NCBI RefSeq assembly: GCF_022701195.1
Contig: NZ_CP078089.1
Span: 1,922,001-1,986,000, forward strand
DNA length: 64,000 bases
DNA from: Allobaculum mucilyticum
GTDB lineage: Bacteria > Bacillota_I > Bacilli_A > Erysipelotrichales > Erysipelotrichaceae
Direction of reading: 5' to 3'
Below, piece after piece: positions 46,675 through 57,000 of this stretch. The position numbers were made by a program, and so were the translations under genes. The notes beneath the pieces were generated by a model. The model was given only the letters and a program-made list of their open reading frames with translations, was not told where the DNA came from and did not search any database. How positions within the stretch are numbered: position 1 is the first letter of the stretch; each line of letters opens with the position of its first letter.

Positions 46675-46788
46675 ATGAAAGTAAGACCATCCGTGAAGCC
46701 CATCTGTGACAAGTGCCGTGTTATCCGCCGCAAAGGCAGAGTCATGGTTATTTGCGAAAACCCGAAACACAAACAGAGACAGGGTTAA
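46675..46788 (+). CDS. rpmJ: 50S ribosomal protein L36
   Basis: 37 residues. Starts [16 protein letters not shown] and ends KHKQRQG. The zinc ligands are Cys11, Cys14, Cys27 and His32, the zinc-binding form. AAAGGGG precedes the ATG by about 8 nt. First intact gene of the alpha operon in this genome, 22 bp before rpsM. Confidence 0.96.
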   Translation: MKVRPSVKPICDKCRVIRRKGRVMVICENPKHKQRQG

Positions 46789-46810
46789 TAAGGATTAACA
46801 GGAGGAAGAA

Positions 46811-47176
46811 ATGGCCCGTATCGCAGGAGTAGACATTCCAAACAACAAACGGTCTGTCATTGCCTTAACGTATATTTATGGAATCGGCAAACCCACTGCC
46901 GAAAAAATTCTCGCTGGCTGCAATATCAGCGAAGATACTCGCATTAAAGATCTCAGCGAAGCAGAACTGAACGCTCTGCGTAAAGCTGTTGACCAGATTA
47001 AAGTTGAAGGCGACCTTCGTCGTGAAGTTCAGCTCAACATCAAACGTCTGATGGAAATCGGATGCTACAGAGGTATCCGCCATCGTAAAGGTCTGCCAGT
47101 TCGCGGACAGAGAACCAAAACTAACGCAAGAACCCGTAAGGGCAAGGCTAAAACAGTAGCCAACAAGAAGAAGTAG
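46811..47176 (+). CDS. rpsM: 30S ribosomal protein S13
   Basis: 121 residues. Starts [15 protein letters not shown]-terminal [16 protein letters not shown] is typical and reaches toward P-site tRNA. AGGAGG precedes the ATG. rpsK follows 22 bp later. Confidence 0.98.
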   Translation: MARIAGVDIPNNKRSVIALTYIYGIGKPTAEKILAGCNISEDTRIKDLSEAELNALRKAVDQIKVEGDLRREVQLNIKRLMEIGCYRGIRHRKGLPVRGQRTKTNARTRKGKAKTVANKKK

Positions 47177-47198
47177 AAAGGACAGGTGAAATACTGAT

Positions 47199-47588
47199 AT
47201 GGCAAAGAAACAGCAGATCAGAAAACGTCGCGTTAAAAAGAATGTTGCCAGAGGTATGGCGCACATCCATTCTACATTCAATAACACGATCGTTACGATT
47301 ACCGACGAAGGCGGAAACGCCATTTCCTGGAGCTCCGCAGGCGCTCTTGGATTCAAAGGAAGCCGTAAAAGCACACCGTATGCCGCTCAGATGGCTGCGG
47401 AAGCTGCAGGCAAAGCCGCTATGGATCACGGTATGAAATCCGTAGCAGTTGAGGTGAAAGGACCTGGTCCTGGACGTGAAGCCGCTGTCCGCGCTCTTCA
47501 GGTTGCCGGACTTGACATCACCATGATCAACGACGTAACACCAATTCCCCACAACGGCTGCCGCCCGCCGAAAAGACCGCGCGGCTAA
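47199..47588 (+). CDS. rpsK: 30S ribosomal protein S11
   Basis: 129 residues. Part of the 30S platform. Contains [20 protein letters not shown] and ends with the conserved [18 protein letters not shown]. The ribosome binding site (GAAAGGACAGG) lies farther upstream than usual. A 107-bp gap without clear signals precedes rpoA; rpsD is not in this cluster, as in most Firmicutes. Confidence 0.98.
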   Translation: MAKKQQIRKRRVKKNVARGMAHIHSTFNNTIVTITDEGGNAISWSSAGALGFKGSRKSTPYAAQMAAEAAGKAAMDHGMKSVAVEVKGPGPGREAAVRALQVAGLDITMINDVTPIPHNGCRPPKRPRG

Positions 47589-47695
47589 TTTGCTCGATTC
47601 TTGCCTCTTCCGCCACGATTCCGGCAAGATGTCGGCACTGTGATTAAGAGGAAAGAATTGTTCAGAGTTCTGGGTAAATAAGGAGGCCGTACAGA

Positions 47696-48655
47696 ATGGC
47701 ATTATACGAGATTACAACGCTGGAAGAATCGCAGACTTCAGGCAAGTTCAGAATGTCTCCGCTTCCGGATCAGTTCGGAATCACCCTGGGAAACGCGCTC
47801 AGGCGTGTTCTGCTCTCGGCGATCCCGGGCGGAGCTGTCTTCAGCATCCGCATTGACGAGGTTTATCACGAGTTTACAGGTGTTGAAGGTGTGTCGGAGG
47901 ATGTCTCCGCCATCATCCTGAATCTGAAGAAACTCGTGCTGAAGATCGATATCAGTGACAACGAGATTTACACATTGCGCATTCATGAAACTGGACCATG
48001 TGTTGTTACTGCCAGGGATATTCAGTGCCCTGAAGGGGTAGAAGTTCTCAATCCCGACCTTGTCATCTGTACACTTTCGGCAGGCAAGGATTTCTCGATG
48101 GAAATGCAGGCTAAACTTGGTCGCGGTTTTGTCACTGCTGATGTAAACAAGCATCGCCAGGCTGGAAACAGCGCACCGATCGGTGTGATCTATACCGACT
48201 CGATTTTCTCCCCGGTTACCCGTGTTGCCTATGCAACCGAGTCCATGATCGGCGAGGATTCGAAACCGTACGATGTTCTCACTATGGACATCGATACAGA
48301 CGGTACACTCACTCCATCGCAGACACTTTCCATCGCTTCCAAGATCCTTCGTGATCATCTCGAAATCATCGCACAGGCTAATAATGAGGTTGTTGATGTC
48401 GAGACGGAAGAAGAAGAGCTCGAACGCGAGCGCAGCCAGTCCCTCAAATCCAAGATGATTGAGGACCTGGAGCTGTCCGTACGCTCTTACAACTGCCTCA
48501 AGCGCGCCGGCATTTCTACAGTCGACGAGCTGACCCAGAAGACCGAATACGAAATGCAGCATGTCAGAAACCTTGGCAAAAAATCGCTGCAGGAAATCAA
48601 AGACAAAATCTACTCCCTTGGCCTTCACTTTAAGGCCGGCGGAGACAACCAATAG
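47696..48655 (+). CDS. rpoA: RNA polymerase alpha subunit
   Basis: 319 residues. N-terminal assembly domain with the TLGNALRRVLLSAIPG signature, a flexible acidic linker (about 230-250), and the C-terminal DNA-binding domain with the LELSVRSYNCLKRAGI helix. AAGGAGG precedes the ATG. rpoB and rpoC are not in this window. rplQ follows after 9 bp. Confidence 0.98.
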   Translation: MALYEITTLEESQTSGKFRMSPLPDQFGITLGNALRRVLLSAIPGGAVFSIRIDEVYHEFTGVEGVSEDVSAIILNLKKLVLKIDISDNEIYTLRIHETGPCVVTARDIQCPEGVEVLNPDLVICTLSAGKDFSMEMQAKLGRGFVTADVNKHRQAGNSAPIGVIYTDSIFSPVTRVAYATESMIGEDSKPYDVLTMDIDTDGTLTPSQTLSIASKILRDHLEIIAQANNEVVDVETEEEELERERSQSLKSKMIEDLELSVRSYNCLKRAGISTVDELTQKTEYEMQHVRNLGKKSLQEIKDKIYSLGLHFKAGGDNQ

Positions 48656-48664
48656 GAGTCGAAG

Positions 48665-49027
48665 ATGAAAAACCGCAAACTCGGCCGTACTTCCGATCAC
48701 CGCAAAGCCCTGCTTCGCAACATGGCCACTTCGCTGATCGAAAACGGCTCTATGGAAACCACTGAAATGAAAGCCAAAGAGCTCAGCTCAGTGATGGATC
48801 GTCTTGTCACTCTCGCAAAACGCGGCGATCTTCACGCCCGCCGTCAGGCGGCTGCGTTCGTTCGCAACGTTGAAGTTGACGAAGATGGAACCACTGCTCT
48901 GCAGAAGCTTTTCAACGAAATCGGACCTGCTTACGCAGATCGTACAGGCGGCTACACACGTGTTGTTAAAACCCGTATCCGTCGCGGCGATGCTGCTCCG
49001 ATGGCAATCGTTGAATTCGTAAAGTAA
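48665..49027 (+). CDS. rplQ: 50S ribosomal protein L17
   Basis: 120 residues. Starts [19 protein letters not shown], the family pattern, and ends [22 protein letters not shown] precedes the ATG. Last gene of the cluster, followed by a strong terminator. Confidence 0.98.
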   Translation: MKNRKLGRTSDHRKALLRNMATSLIENGSMETTEMKAKELSSVMDRLVTLAKRGDLHARRQAAAFVRNVEVDEDGTTALQKLFNEIGPAYADRTGGYTRVVKTRIRRGDAAPMAIVEFVK

Positions 49028-49044
49028 ATCTTTAAGATTGATCC

Positions 49045-49082
49045 AGGAAGAAGATCGAAAGGTCTTCTTCCTTTTTTTTTTC
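49045..49082 (+). terminator. Terminator after rplQ
   Basis: AGGAAGAAGATC, loop GAAA, GGTCTTCTTCCT, then a run of nine T. Confidence 0.92.
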
Positions 49083-49338
49083 ATTTTCATTTTGCTTTGG
49101 AGGAACGGACATTTCTTCGTACCGGACCCTATCCGCCGGAATACAGCTGCAGGCACTCCAGACCATCTCATAATGCCTGGCCATCCATTCACTCTGTTCA
49201 ATAAGGTGAAGAAATTATGACGAAAGCGGCATTTTAATTTCCAATTTGTATAACGTCTCATGACATGTTGACCCGTATGCAGGAGTAAGGAAAAACTATT
49301 ATTCATATCAAATAATCGACCAGATCAGAGAGGCGCGA

Positions 49339-49461
49339 ATGATAAAGAAAACTGCAGCTCTGCTGGCATCTGTTCTGATGACTCAGGTCTCCTGTTTTCC
49401 GGTTTTGCCAGAGAACTCTCTGATCAGGGAAACCAGGAACGTTCAGCCAGACCGTATATAA
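49339..49461 (+). CDS. Short ORF with signal-peptide-like start, probably a gene fragment
   Basis: 40 codons. GAGAGG stands 5 nt before the ATG, and the product begins with lysines and a hydrophobic stretch (KKTAALLASVLMTQ) like an export signal. The frame ends soon after; an overlapping frame continues for about 30 more codons (SSLKKSAFKSSGPSEK...). It could be a tiny secreted peptide or the 5' end of a lost secreted protein. The rest of 49083-49673 shows nothing recognisable. Confidence 0.3.
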   Translation: MIKKTAALLASVLMTQVSCFPVLPENSLIRETRNVQPDRI

Positions 49462-49673
49462 AAGTTCATTGAAGAAATCCGCTTTTAAATCGTCTGGTCC
49501 GTCTGAAAAGCTCAGCGAAAGCTCTGATGCCCTGCTCATCAGGCAGCATTAAAACGCAAAACAACTGGACAGACAGAGTCAGCTGTCTGTTTCAGCTGTA
49601 GGCAGAAGATCCCGCCGGTCAGAAAGATGAGAGTGCATAAAAAGGGAAATCTGAATTGTGTTACCATAATGCC

Positions 49674-50261
49674 ATGAGTACGTTTGAAAAACTGACGCAG
49701 TATGGACATGAGCATCAGATTCCGATTCTGATGGATGAATCGATGGAGTGGCTGGAAAAGATCCTTCTTGAGCAGAAGCCGTCTTCCTTTCTGGAAGTAG
49801 GCAGTGCGATCGGCCGGACGTCGATCACAGCGGCACAGCTCCTTCCGGAACTGCGCGTCGTCACCATTGAGCGGGATCCTGAAATGGCAGCACAGGCCCG
49901 CAAAAACATTCAGGAAGCCGGCCTAAGTGACCGGGTTACGCTGATTGAAGAGGATGCCAGGGAGGTCAGTCTTGATGGGCAGACGTTCGATCTGATCTTC
50001 ATCGATGCTGCGAAAAGCCAGTACAGGCGTTTTTTCGAGAAATTCAGTCCTCTCCTTGCCGAAGATGGTCTGATTATTACGGATAACATGTTCTTTCACG
50101 GACTGGTCGAACACCCGGAACGCACACATAACCGGCACACCAAAGGACTGATCCGCAGACTGAAGGCATACTGGGACTTTCTCGAAACCAATGAAGCGTT
50201 TGAAACCGTCATTCTCGACATTGGCGATGGAATCGCTCTGACAAGGAGGAAGCATGTTTAA
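49674..50261 (+). CDS. trmR: SAM-dependent O-methyltransferase, TrmR-like
   Basis: 195 residues from ATG 49674, which is preferred to an in-frame TTG upstream; neither has a strong ribosome binding site. Class I methyltransferase motifs: SAM-binding EVGSAIGRTS, acidic loop TIERDPEMA, and the metal/substrate region FIDAAKSQYRRFF with ITDNMFFHG. This is the O-methyltransferase-3 family; TrmR (YrrM) of Bacillus subtilis makes 5-methoxyuridine at the tRNA wobble position. The next gene starts inside its last codons. Confidence 0.82.
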   Translation: MSTFEKLTQYGHEHQIPILMDESMEWLEKILLEQKPSSFLEVGSAIGRTSITAAQLLPELRVVTIERDPEMAAQARKNIQEAGLSDRVTLIEEDAREVSLDGQTFDLIFIDAAKSQYRRFFEKFSPLLAEDGLIITDNMFFHGLVEHPERTHNRHTKGLIRRLKAYWDFLETNEAFETVILDIGDGIALTRRKHV

Positions 50262-50607
50262 ATTCTTATTGCGTACAGGCGTCGCAGTAGCCGGTGCAGG
50301 ACTCGCCCTTGCTTTAGTCAAACACTTAGAAGAAAAACAGAATGAAGGCAAAGAAGAGCCTGTTCCAGCTAAACCGGAAACGAAAGAAGAACCCGTAAAC
50401 ACACCAGATCCAGCTGAAGAAGATGGCGTGCCGGCAATCGTTCCTGCAGGCAGTGAGTCTGAATCGGCTGAAGAAGCTGATGACTATACAGACGAAGCAG
50501 CTGATGCAGACGACGCACAGACAGACAAAGAAGAAAAAGAAGCTGACGCAGAAGATGCAGCGACGGCTCCATCCGCTTCTCCAGAACAGGCAGAGCACAA
50601 CGAATAA
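50254..50607 (+). CDS. Membrane-anchored acidic protein of unknown function
   Basis: 117 residues. One N-terminal hydrophobic segment (GVAVAGAGLALALVKHL) acts as anchor or uncleaved signal; the rest is a disordered tail rich in Glu, Asp, Ala, Pro and Lys. ACAAGGAGG precedes the ATG, which overlaps the methyltransferase gene by 8 bp, so it belongs to that operon. No family recognised. Confidence 0.75.
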   Translation: MFKFLLRTGVAVAGAGLALALVKHLEEKQNEGKEEPVPAKPETKEEPVNTPDPAEEDGVPAIVPAGSESESAEEADDYTDEAADADDAQTDKEEKEADAEDAATAPSASPEQAEHNE

Positions 50608-50685
50608 AACAGAGCAGTCTGAATCTTACAGACGGACAGTCAATGAACAGCAGTCCGCAGTTCTGAATTAGAAAGAAGGCAGATC

Positions 50686-51144
50686 ATGAAAGGACTCAAT
50701 ACGTTTCTTAAAATTCTGGCAACACTTACCGCAATTGCGGCAGCTGCAGCAGCGATCAGCTGCATCCTGCGCAGAAAGAGCAGACAGATGGATGAACTCG
50801 ATGCCTATCTGATGGGAACAGATGGACAGGATGAGCCGGAAGAATCCATTGAAGAGACTTCTGCACCGCAGGACTATCTCAAGGAGGATTTTGACCAGCT
50901 TGGTTCGCTCGATCAGGGAGAAGTTATCACAATCTCTCTGATGGCCGATCCCGCTTCCGTACAGGCTGTTCAGGAACAGCTTGCTTCTGAGGGCTATTCG
51001 AGTACATACGATCACGAAGGCCGTATTCTGGATCTGACGCTGACTGGTTCGAAAGACGAGCAGGAAATCGACCAGCTCGCTAAAGATATTAAAGCTGTCA
51101 TCAAATCCTACGGAGTCGAATATATCGGCTATGCTCTCGACTGA
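50686..51144 (+). CDS. Membrane-anchored protein of unknown function
   Basis: 152 residues. N-terminal hydrophobic segment (ILATLTAIAAAAAAISCIL), a basic stretch, an acidic spacer, then a folded-looking domain of about 85 residues (DQGEVITISLMADPA ... GVEYIGYALD) with alternating strands and helices like a small ferredoxin-type fold. GAAGGC is a weak ribosome binding site. Same layout as the gene before it (anchor plus acidic spacer), so the two may work together. No family recognised. Confidence 0.75.
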   Translation: MKGLNTFLKILATLTAIAAAAAAISCILRRKSRQMDELDAYLMGTDGQDEPEESIEETSAPQDYLKEDFDQLGSLDQGEVITISLMADPASVQAVQEQLASEGYSSTYDHEGRILDLTLTGSKDEQEIDQLAKDIKAVIKSYGVEYIGYALD

Positions 51145-51217
51145 TTGCCTGTTTCTTTTGACAGCCATGTGAATGGATGCGAAAGAGCAGAGTTTCGAAA
51201 TTGACCGAACACCGATC

Positions 51218-51255
51218 AAAAACGGTGCCTGGAACTTAAATTCCGGCACCGTTTT
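51218..51255 (+). terminator. Terminator after the methyltransferase operon
   Basis: AAAACGGTGCC pairs with GGCACCGTTTT. The ISL3-like element begins immediately after its T run. Confidence 0.85.
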
Positions 51256-51354
51256 GGCGCTCTAAATTTTGTTGAGGTTTTGATACCTGCGAGCTTTTCA
51301 AAAGCTTGAGGTTTCAAAACCTCATTTTTGTTTAAAGGGGAACCTGGACTGTCA

Positions 51355-52800
51355 TTACGTTCCCTTGTCTTCTTTCTCGAACGGCTCCAATCTAAAGGCT
51401 GGCCGATTCAATACGTACAGGACGCGATTTCTGAATCGCTTCCAGTTCGTGTATCCATTCGCGTTGTTCTTGATCTGTTTCACGAGTTTGTTTCGATTTT
51501 CGATCATAGAAGAAGTCAGCCGGTGATCCTTTCTTCGAGCTTTTCCGTTCTTCTTGTCAACGACGTACTCCGTCTTGACGATCTCGAAAGAATTAACGAT
51601 CTCCCTGAACCAGTTGACTACAGTCTGTCCGAATGCGTTAAGTTCCTTAACCTGGGACCGGTTAAGATCTGCGAGAATGACTGCAGCCGATCGGCGGCAT
51701 CCGCCTTTGTTCCATTTCTAAAGAACTCGCTCAGGGTATTTCGCATTTCATAGGCTTCCGTAAGATCATCGCTGATACTCAGCAGAAGCTCACGGAGCTC
51801 ATACTCGTTTAACCACGTCTTGAAGTGGGCATTGCAGGTGCGTTCGCCGTTCGGATCAAATACGTTTACCCAAATATCTTTCTTCTTCGAATATGGATCT
51901 GGATTTTTAATCCTCTTTTTGCATTGGGCTTAATTCCGAGAAGGTGGTTCTGGTGTTTCAGAAGGTAATATTCATCGGACCCTTTCAGGGTGCCTTTCAT
52001 CGTCCGGATGCGGACCTCGGTCAGTCGCCTGTTGAATTCCTGCATCACATGGAACCTGTCACAGGCATAGATCGCGTCTGGAAAGAACCTTTACAGACAA
52101 CCCTGTAAGTCTCGTACATATCCGCTGCAATAAACCGAACTTTTTGTCTCTCTTCCAGCGGGAAACTGCTGAAGAAGTCGATAAGATCCTGCTTTTTCCG
52201 GCTGGGAAGCAGATCAACAGCGGTCTGTGTGTCGTAGTCCAGAAGCATGCATACATAGACTGAGGTTCCCGACTTAAAGGAATAAGTCTCGTCAAGCTGC
52301 AGCACGCGGGGAAGCGTCGTCGCTTTGGGGATCTGGACATGATCGTCGAAGATGTGCTGAACAGTCGTAGGCGAGAGATTATAGCGCTTGGCAACTGATG
52401 TAAATGTTACGGCTGGGTCTCTCATTTCCTCGAGGACGCATACGACAGTAGAGACCGAGATCCTCTGCTTCTTGAAAACGAAGGGATTAAATTCATACCA
52501 GGTACGATTACATACCGGACATTTATAGCGGCGGGCATGATAGTTAATCTGACAGCGGCAGTTATGAAGAATTGAATGAGTTATTGTTTTGTCCACGTAG
52601 TTACAGACATTCGGATGCTCATGTCCGCATCTTGGACAGGGTGGATAATCCGGTTTTAAAGTGACGTTGATAATGACTAAATCACCCAGATTGGTAGACG
52701 AAAGACTCTCGACGGCGTTCTGATCTAGTCCATAGAGCTCAAGAACGGAATTTTCGAGAGAAGTTATCGGTACATTACGGGTTTCTGCCTTCTTGCGCAT
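51355..52800 (-). pseudogene. ISL3-family transposase, frame broken in at least three places
   Basis: N-terminal part (52800-52045) has a zinc ribbon (CPRCGHEH ... CPVC), a helix-turn-helix (TFTSVAKRYNLSPTT) and the first catalytic aspartate (QLDETYSF). A lost T near 52090 shifts the frame; the next part (52048-51866) carries RRLTEVRIRTMKG. A further -1 shift at a five-A run near 51923 is needed to read the C-terminal part with IWVNVFDPNGERT, and a lost C near 51676 breaks it again. The native stop follows KEDKGT at 51355. Confidence 0.85.
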
Positions 52801-52851
52801 AGTCCTTCCTCCTTAGTGATGGCAGATTCTCATAGGAGGAGAAATGACGCG

Positions 52852-53400
52852 TCACGTTATAGGTTGAAAAATCGAAAAATGCAGAAATCCAGGAGAAATC
52901 ATCAGGTAAGGACCGATTTTTACTGCGGAACATGTGAATAGATCGTTGAAAGTGCGCAGTCGTTTAAGAACGGCAGAAAAGCGCTTCTTCATCTGGTTTA
53001 GAAAGCGGTAGGCCGTCGATGCATCAACCAGTCCGTTGGACTGCTTGGAAACTGGCTTTCCACTGTTGTGAAGCTGAATGATTTCAGCAGCGGTGTCGCT
53101 GCAGATCTGGAAGCTGGGAATGAAAAGCGGCAGAACACGATGGGTTCTGCCGCAATGTGGGCAATGGACTCGGTGGATAGTGAGGCTTACTACGGTTTGT
53201 GCCGATTGGATCTTAACACTTCGGTTGCATGTGTCATGGCGGTACAGCCGATGTCCGCAATCAGGGCAGACAGGATGACCAGCCATAAAATGATCGTAGT
53301 CCTGGTTGTATTCAGACTGAAGGTGATGTTGGATAGCAGTCGGATCCGAATCTGTATTCTTAAGGAGATCGTTGTTAAGGGGATGTCCGATTGTTATCAT
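52852..53400 (-). CDS. IS-associated zinc-ribbon protein (DUF6431-like)
   Basis: 182 residues, intact. Two CxxC pairs (CPDCGHRLYRHDTC and HCPHCGR) form a likely zinc ribbon, followed by a helix-turn-helix-like part (VDASTAYRFLNQMKKRF). It lies 51 bp upstream of the transposase on the same strand, inside the element ends. Such small proteins accompany ISL3-like transposases in related genomes as I recall; the function is unknown. The copy at 61458-62010 is frameshifted. Confidence 0.7.
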   Translation of the reverse strand: MITIGHPLNNDLLKNTDSDPTAIQHHLQSEYNQDYDHFMAGHPVCPDCGHRLYRHDTCNRSVKIQSAQTVVSLTIHRVHCPHCGRTHRVLPLFIPSFQICSDTAAEIIQLHNSGKPVSKQSNGLVDASTAYRFLNQMKKRFSAVLKRLRTFNDLFTCSAVKIGPYLMISPGFLHFSIFQPIT

Positions 53401-53557
53401 ATAGATGCCTTTCTGGGCAGGACGAAACCTTTTGTGTCGCCAAACATCAAAGGGGGTTTCGTCCTTTACGCTTTGTTACTCCTAACTGTATTTCGTGCGG
53501 AAAGCTCTTTCAATACTCATAAGCCTCAGAGAGGCGAAAACCTCAAGAAAATGGATA

Positions 53558-53624
53558 GGGAGGTGTCAGCTGAAGGGGGCATGGTCCGAGCTATGTCTAA
53601 TGCCCCCTTCAGCTGACCCCCCCC
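53558..53624. repeat. Large perfect hairpin inside ISL3-like copy 1
   Basis: GTCAGCTGAAGGGGGCAT (53565-53582) is exactly complementary to 53600-53617, with a 17-nt loop. The other copy keeps the same loop, and there the outer stem extends with GGAGGT/ACCTCC. It may shield the transposase promoter from outside transcription. Confidence 0.85.
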
Positions 53625-53724
53625 CCAGCCTCACGAAGCTTTAAAGGTCGCCTTAGTCTTTTGAGGTTCACACCTCAGAAAACTTTATAGGCCAGTGCCC
53701 ACCTCAAGAAATTTTAGATTGTCC

Positions 53725-53868
53725 TATATGGTTCTGAATGAGGTCTGCAGATCCCGGAAAGCTGTGACAGCCGGCCAGCTCGTGGCTGATCCAGGTGCTG
53801 CAGAAGAAGAAATCAAGCGGACTATTACAGAGAGTCACAGAAGAAAGAGGGAAAGAAAAGTTGAGTAA
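53725..53868 (+). pseudogene. 3' remnant of a gene cut by the ISL3-like element
   Basis: Directly after the right end of the element a 47-codon frame (MVLNEVCRSRK ... ESHRRKRERKVE) looks like the charged C-terminus of a protein. It has no ribosome binding site of its own, and the left flank of the element holds an unrelated terminator, so the 5' part has been lost. Protein unknown. 53869-54006 holds nothing else. Confidence 0.4.
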
Positions 53869-54006
53869 ACAGCTTTCTTTTTAACCTGTACTCTGCTTGA
53901 AAACACATCGTTCGTACAATTTGAACAAAAAGTACCGAAAATCAGGAAGCCCTTTCAAAAATTGAGCAGGAGGGGGAATCCTTTCGGGAAGTGCTTACAA
54001 AAAAGA

Positions 54007-54036
54007 TTGAACTGAATACATGATGACCAATATAAT
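54007..54036 (+). promoter_or_regulatory. Promoter of the GH2 gene
   Basis: TTGAAC at 54007-54012, 18-bp spacer, perfect TATAAT at 54031-54036, 58 bp before the start codon. Confidence 0.7.
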
Positions 54037-54093
54037 TTAATAGATTATCTCTGTCCTTTATGAAGAAGAGATGAAAGAAAGGATTGAAACAGT

Positions 54094-57000
54094 ATGAACA
54101 AGAGAAGACTGACCGCTCAGTTCCTCTCTGGTGTATTAGCCGCACAGGCTTTACTGAGTTCCGTACCAATTTCTGCGCAGGGCGAAAGTGCAGAAAATCT
54201 GAGACCGGGCGATGCAGTAAAGCAGGATCCGACTGCGTCTAAATTCACCGGGCTTGAGTGGAGCGGTACCGATTACACTGTCGATGGCAAGACTGAAAAC
54301 TATGTCGACACGTTCGGGGTGAATCGTGAAGATGCTTCAACAATGATCGTTCCGTTCCAGAATGATACAGCTGCAGCAAAGAGTGCTTTTGAGTACAAAG
54401 CCAGAGAAAACTCTGACTACATGCAGATGCTGACAGGAGACAATGAAACCTGGCAGCTGAACGTTGTCCAGAATCCGGAGGCTGCAAAAGCCTTTGAAGG
54501 AGCAAACGGATTTACCACGAAAGATTTCTCCAATGAGGCATGGAAAGACGTTACCCTTCCTTGCTCCTGGACGATGCAGGGATTTGATTTCTCGATCTAT
54601 ACCAACCAGACCATTCCATGGCAGACCAAATACGGCGACAGCTCGTCCCCAAACCTGGCACCTGCTGCTCCGACCCACTACAATCCGGTCGGCATGTACC
54701 GCAAGAACTTCACGCTCAAGAAAGGCATGCTTGATGACAGCCGTCGCGTTTACATCAACTTCCAGGGCGTAGAGTCTGCTTACTTTGTTTATGTCAACGG
54801 CCATGAAGTTGGCTATTCCGAAGATACCTTCTCGCCGCATAAATTTGATATCACTGACTACCTTGTTGAAGGCGACAACCTCCTGGCAGTCAAAGTTCTG
54901 AAGTTCTCCGATGCTGTATGGATGGAAGACCAGGACATGATCTATGACGGCGGTATTTTCCGTGATGTCTTCCTGACATCTGCTCCGCTTGCACAGATTA
55001 AGGACTACAAATACATAACTGACCTCGATAAGAATTATGAGAACGCTGACCTCCAGGTGAAGATGGATCTTCGCAACCTTTCCACTTCCGACCTGGAAGG
55101 CTGGAGTGCTGATATTGCGGTTTACGACGAAGATGGAACCAACATCATCGCTTCCAATACGGATGCCAGCAGCGCTGTGGATCTGCCAAAAGAAGCAGAA
55201 ACACCGCTGACGATTTCAACAACCGTCGCTAATCCGAAACTCTGGAGTGCTGAACATCCAAATCTGTATGCTCTCGTTCTTCATCTGAAAGATGCAGACG
55301 GAAATGTTGTTGAAACCCTGTCTACACAGCTTGGTTTCCGCGAAATTGAATACACGCATACTCAGACCGATGAGGATGGCTGGACCACAACAGACAAGTG
55401 GGATCCAATCAAGATCAACGGTGAAAACCTGCTGCTCAAAGGAACCGACCGTCATGACTCCGATCCGGTTTACGGTAAAGCTACACCGATGAAATCGGTT
55501 GAAGCTGACCTGTCTCTGATGAAGCAGAACAACATCAACGCCATCCGTACATCTCACTACTCCAACGATGACTACCTCTACTGGCTGGCTAACCGCTGGG
55601 GCCTGTACATCATGGCTGAGACCAACGTTGAGTCTCACTGCTTCATGTCCGATGGCTGGCTGGGCGGCGAGTCCGGCATTGCTAACCGGTATAAAGCAAA
55701 ATTCTACAACGTCATCATGGACCGTGAAGAAACGGCTTATGAGCGTCTGAAAAACAACCCGTCTGTTGTTATGTGGTCTCTCGGTAACGAAACCGCAAGA
55801 CCTTACAAACTTGATGATGGAAACAACGTCTTCCGCGATGCGATGCGCTACTTCAAAGCAGAAGACCCGACACGTCCGGTTCTGTTTGAATCCTTCGGTC
55901 CGGATATGGGCGGCGATCTGCACGGCGAACAGTACACCGGCGTAGACGGCATCAAGTACTATGCGGGCGAAGGCAAGATTCCTTACGTTCTGACCGAGTA
56001 TGTTCACTCCATGGGTAACTCGACCGGACACATCTCCGACTACTGGGATGTTATTCGTTCTGCAGACAACATGGCTGGTGCCTTTGTCTGGGACTGGGTT
56101 GACCAGTCGCGTTACAAGAGCCTGGATGACTTCTTCGCAGGCTGGAACTTCAAAGAAGCCGAGCATAACCTGACCGGTGCTGCAGAAGGCGAAAGAGCCG
56201 ACCTGAAGACCGGTCTTGACAGCAGCAAAACCCTCAACGGCGGCGCAGCTTTTGGCGGCTACGTTCTGATCGACCAGAACGATACGATCGATGAAACCCT
56301 CAGCGGCGCAAACCGCACCTTCACGCTCGAAGTCAACGTGAAACCAACATCTGTCGCTAACAATGATGTTTACCTGACCAAGGGCGACTCCCAGGTTGCG
56401 CTGAAGACCAACACGTCCAACGAGATTGAATTCTACGTTTACGATACGACCTGGAGATCCGTAACCTGGCCGATTCCGGAAAACTGGGCAGGCAACTGGC
56501 AGCACCTGACTGTTACCTACGATAAAGGAACCGTTAACCTGTATATCAACGGTGAAAAATACGGTGAAACCAAGTCCACAGGCAATATCACAATCAAAAA
56601 TACCAGTTACCAGCTTGGCGTAGGTGCACAGACTGAAGTCAATCTGCGCCGCGTCAACGGTGATATCTCCATCGCCCGCATTTACAACAAGGCTCTCAGT
56701 GCCGATGAAGTCAAAGGTCAGCACTCCGCTACACCGGCGATCGGCAAAACAGATGACTCTGTTGTCCTCTGGGTTGACTATGCAGACAAAGAATCTACAC
56801 AGCTGACAGAGAGAGACACCGAAGTCTGGGATTACTACAGCACTGACGGCGCTCATGCCGGTATCTATGCGGAAGAAGCCAAAGGCAACTTCCTGGCATA
56901 TGGCGGCGACTGGGGCGATACGCCAAACGACAACTCCTTCTGCGCCAACGGTCTGGTTTCTGCCAACCGCGATCCGCAGCCTGAGCTGAACGAAGTTAAA

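Larger units (their letters stand above)
51256..53724 (-). mobile_element. ISL3-like two-gene insertion sequence, copy 1
   Basis: About 2469 bp. Ends begin GGCGCTCTAAATTTTG and, on the other strand, GGACAATCTAAAATTTC, imperfect inverted repeats sharing TCTAAA and TTGAGG. It holds an ISL3-type transposase gene (broken) and a small zinc-ribbon gene, both on the minus strand, a palindrome near the left end and an 18-bp perfect hairpin (53565-53617). No target duplication is visible. A close second copy lies at 59858-62338. Confidence 0.85.

Noticed and set aside
46953-46962. A 10-nt match of the mini-CRISPR spacer start inside rpsM
   Set aside because: No PAM-like bases precede it, and it spells common Ile-Lys-Asp codons. 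It is kept only as a measure of how easily such a match arises.
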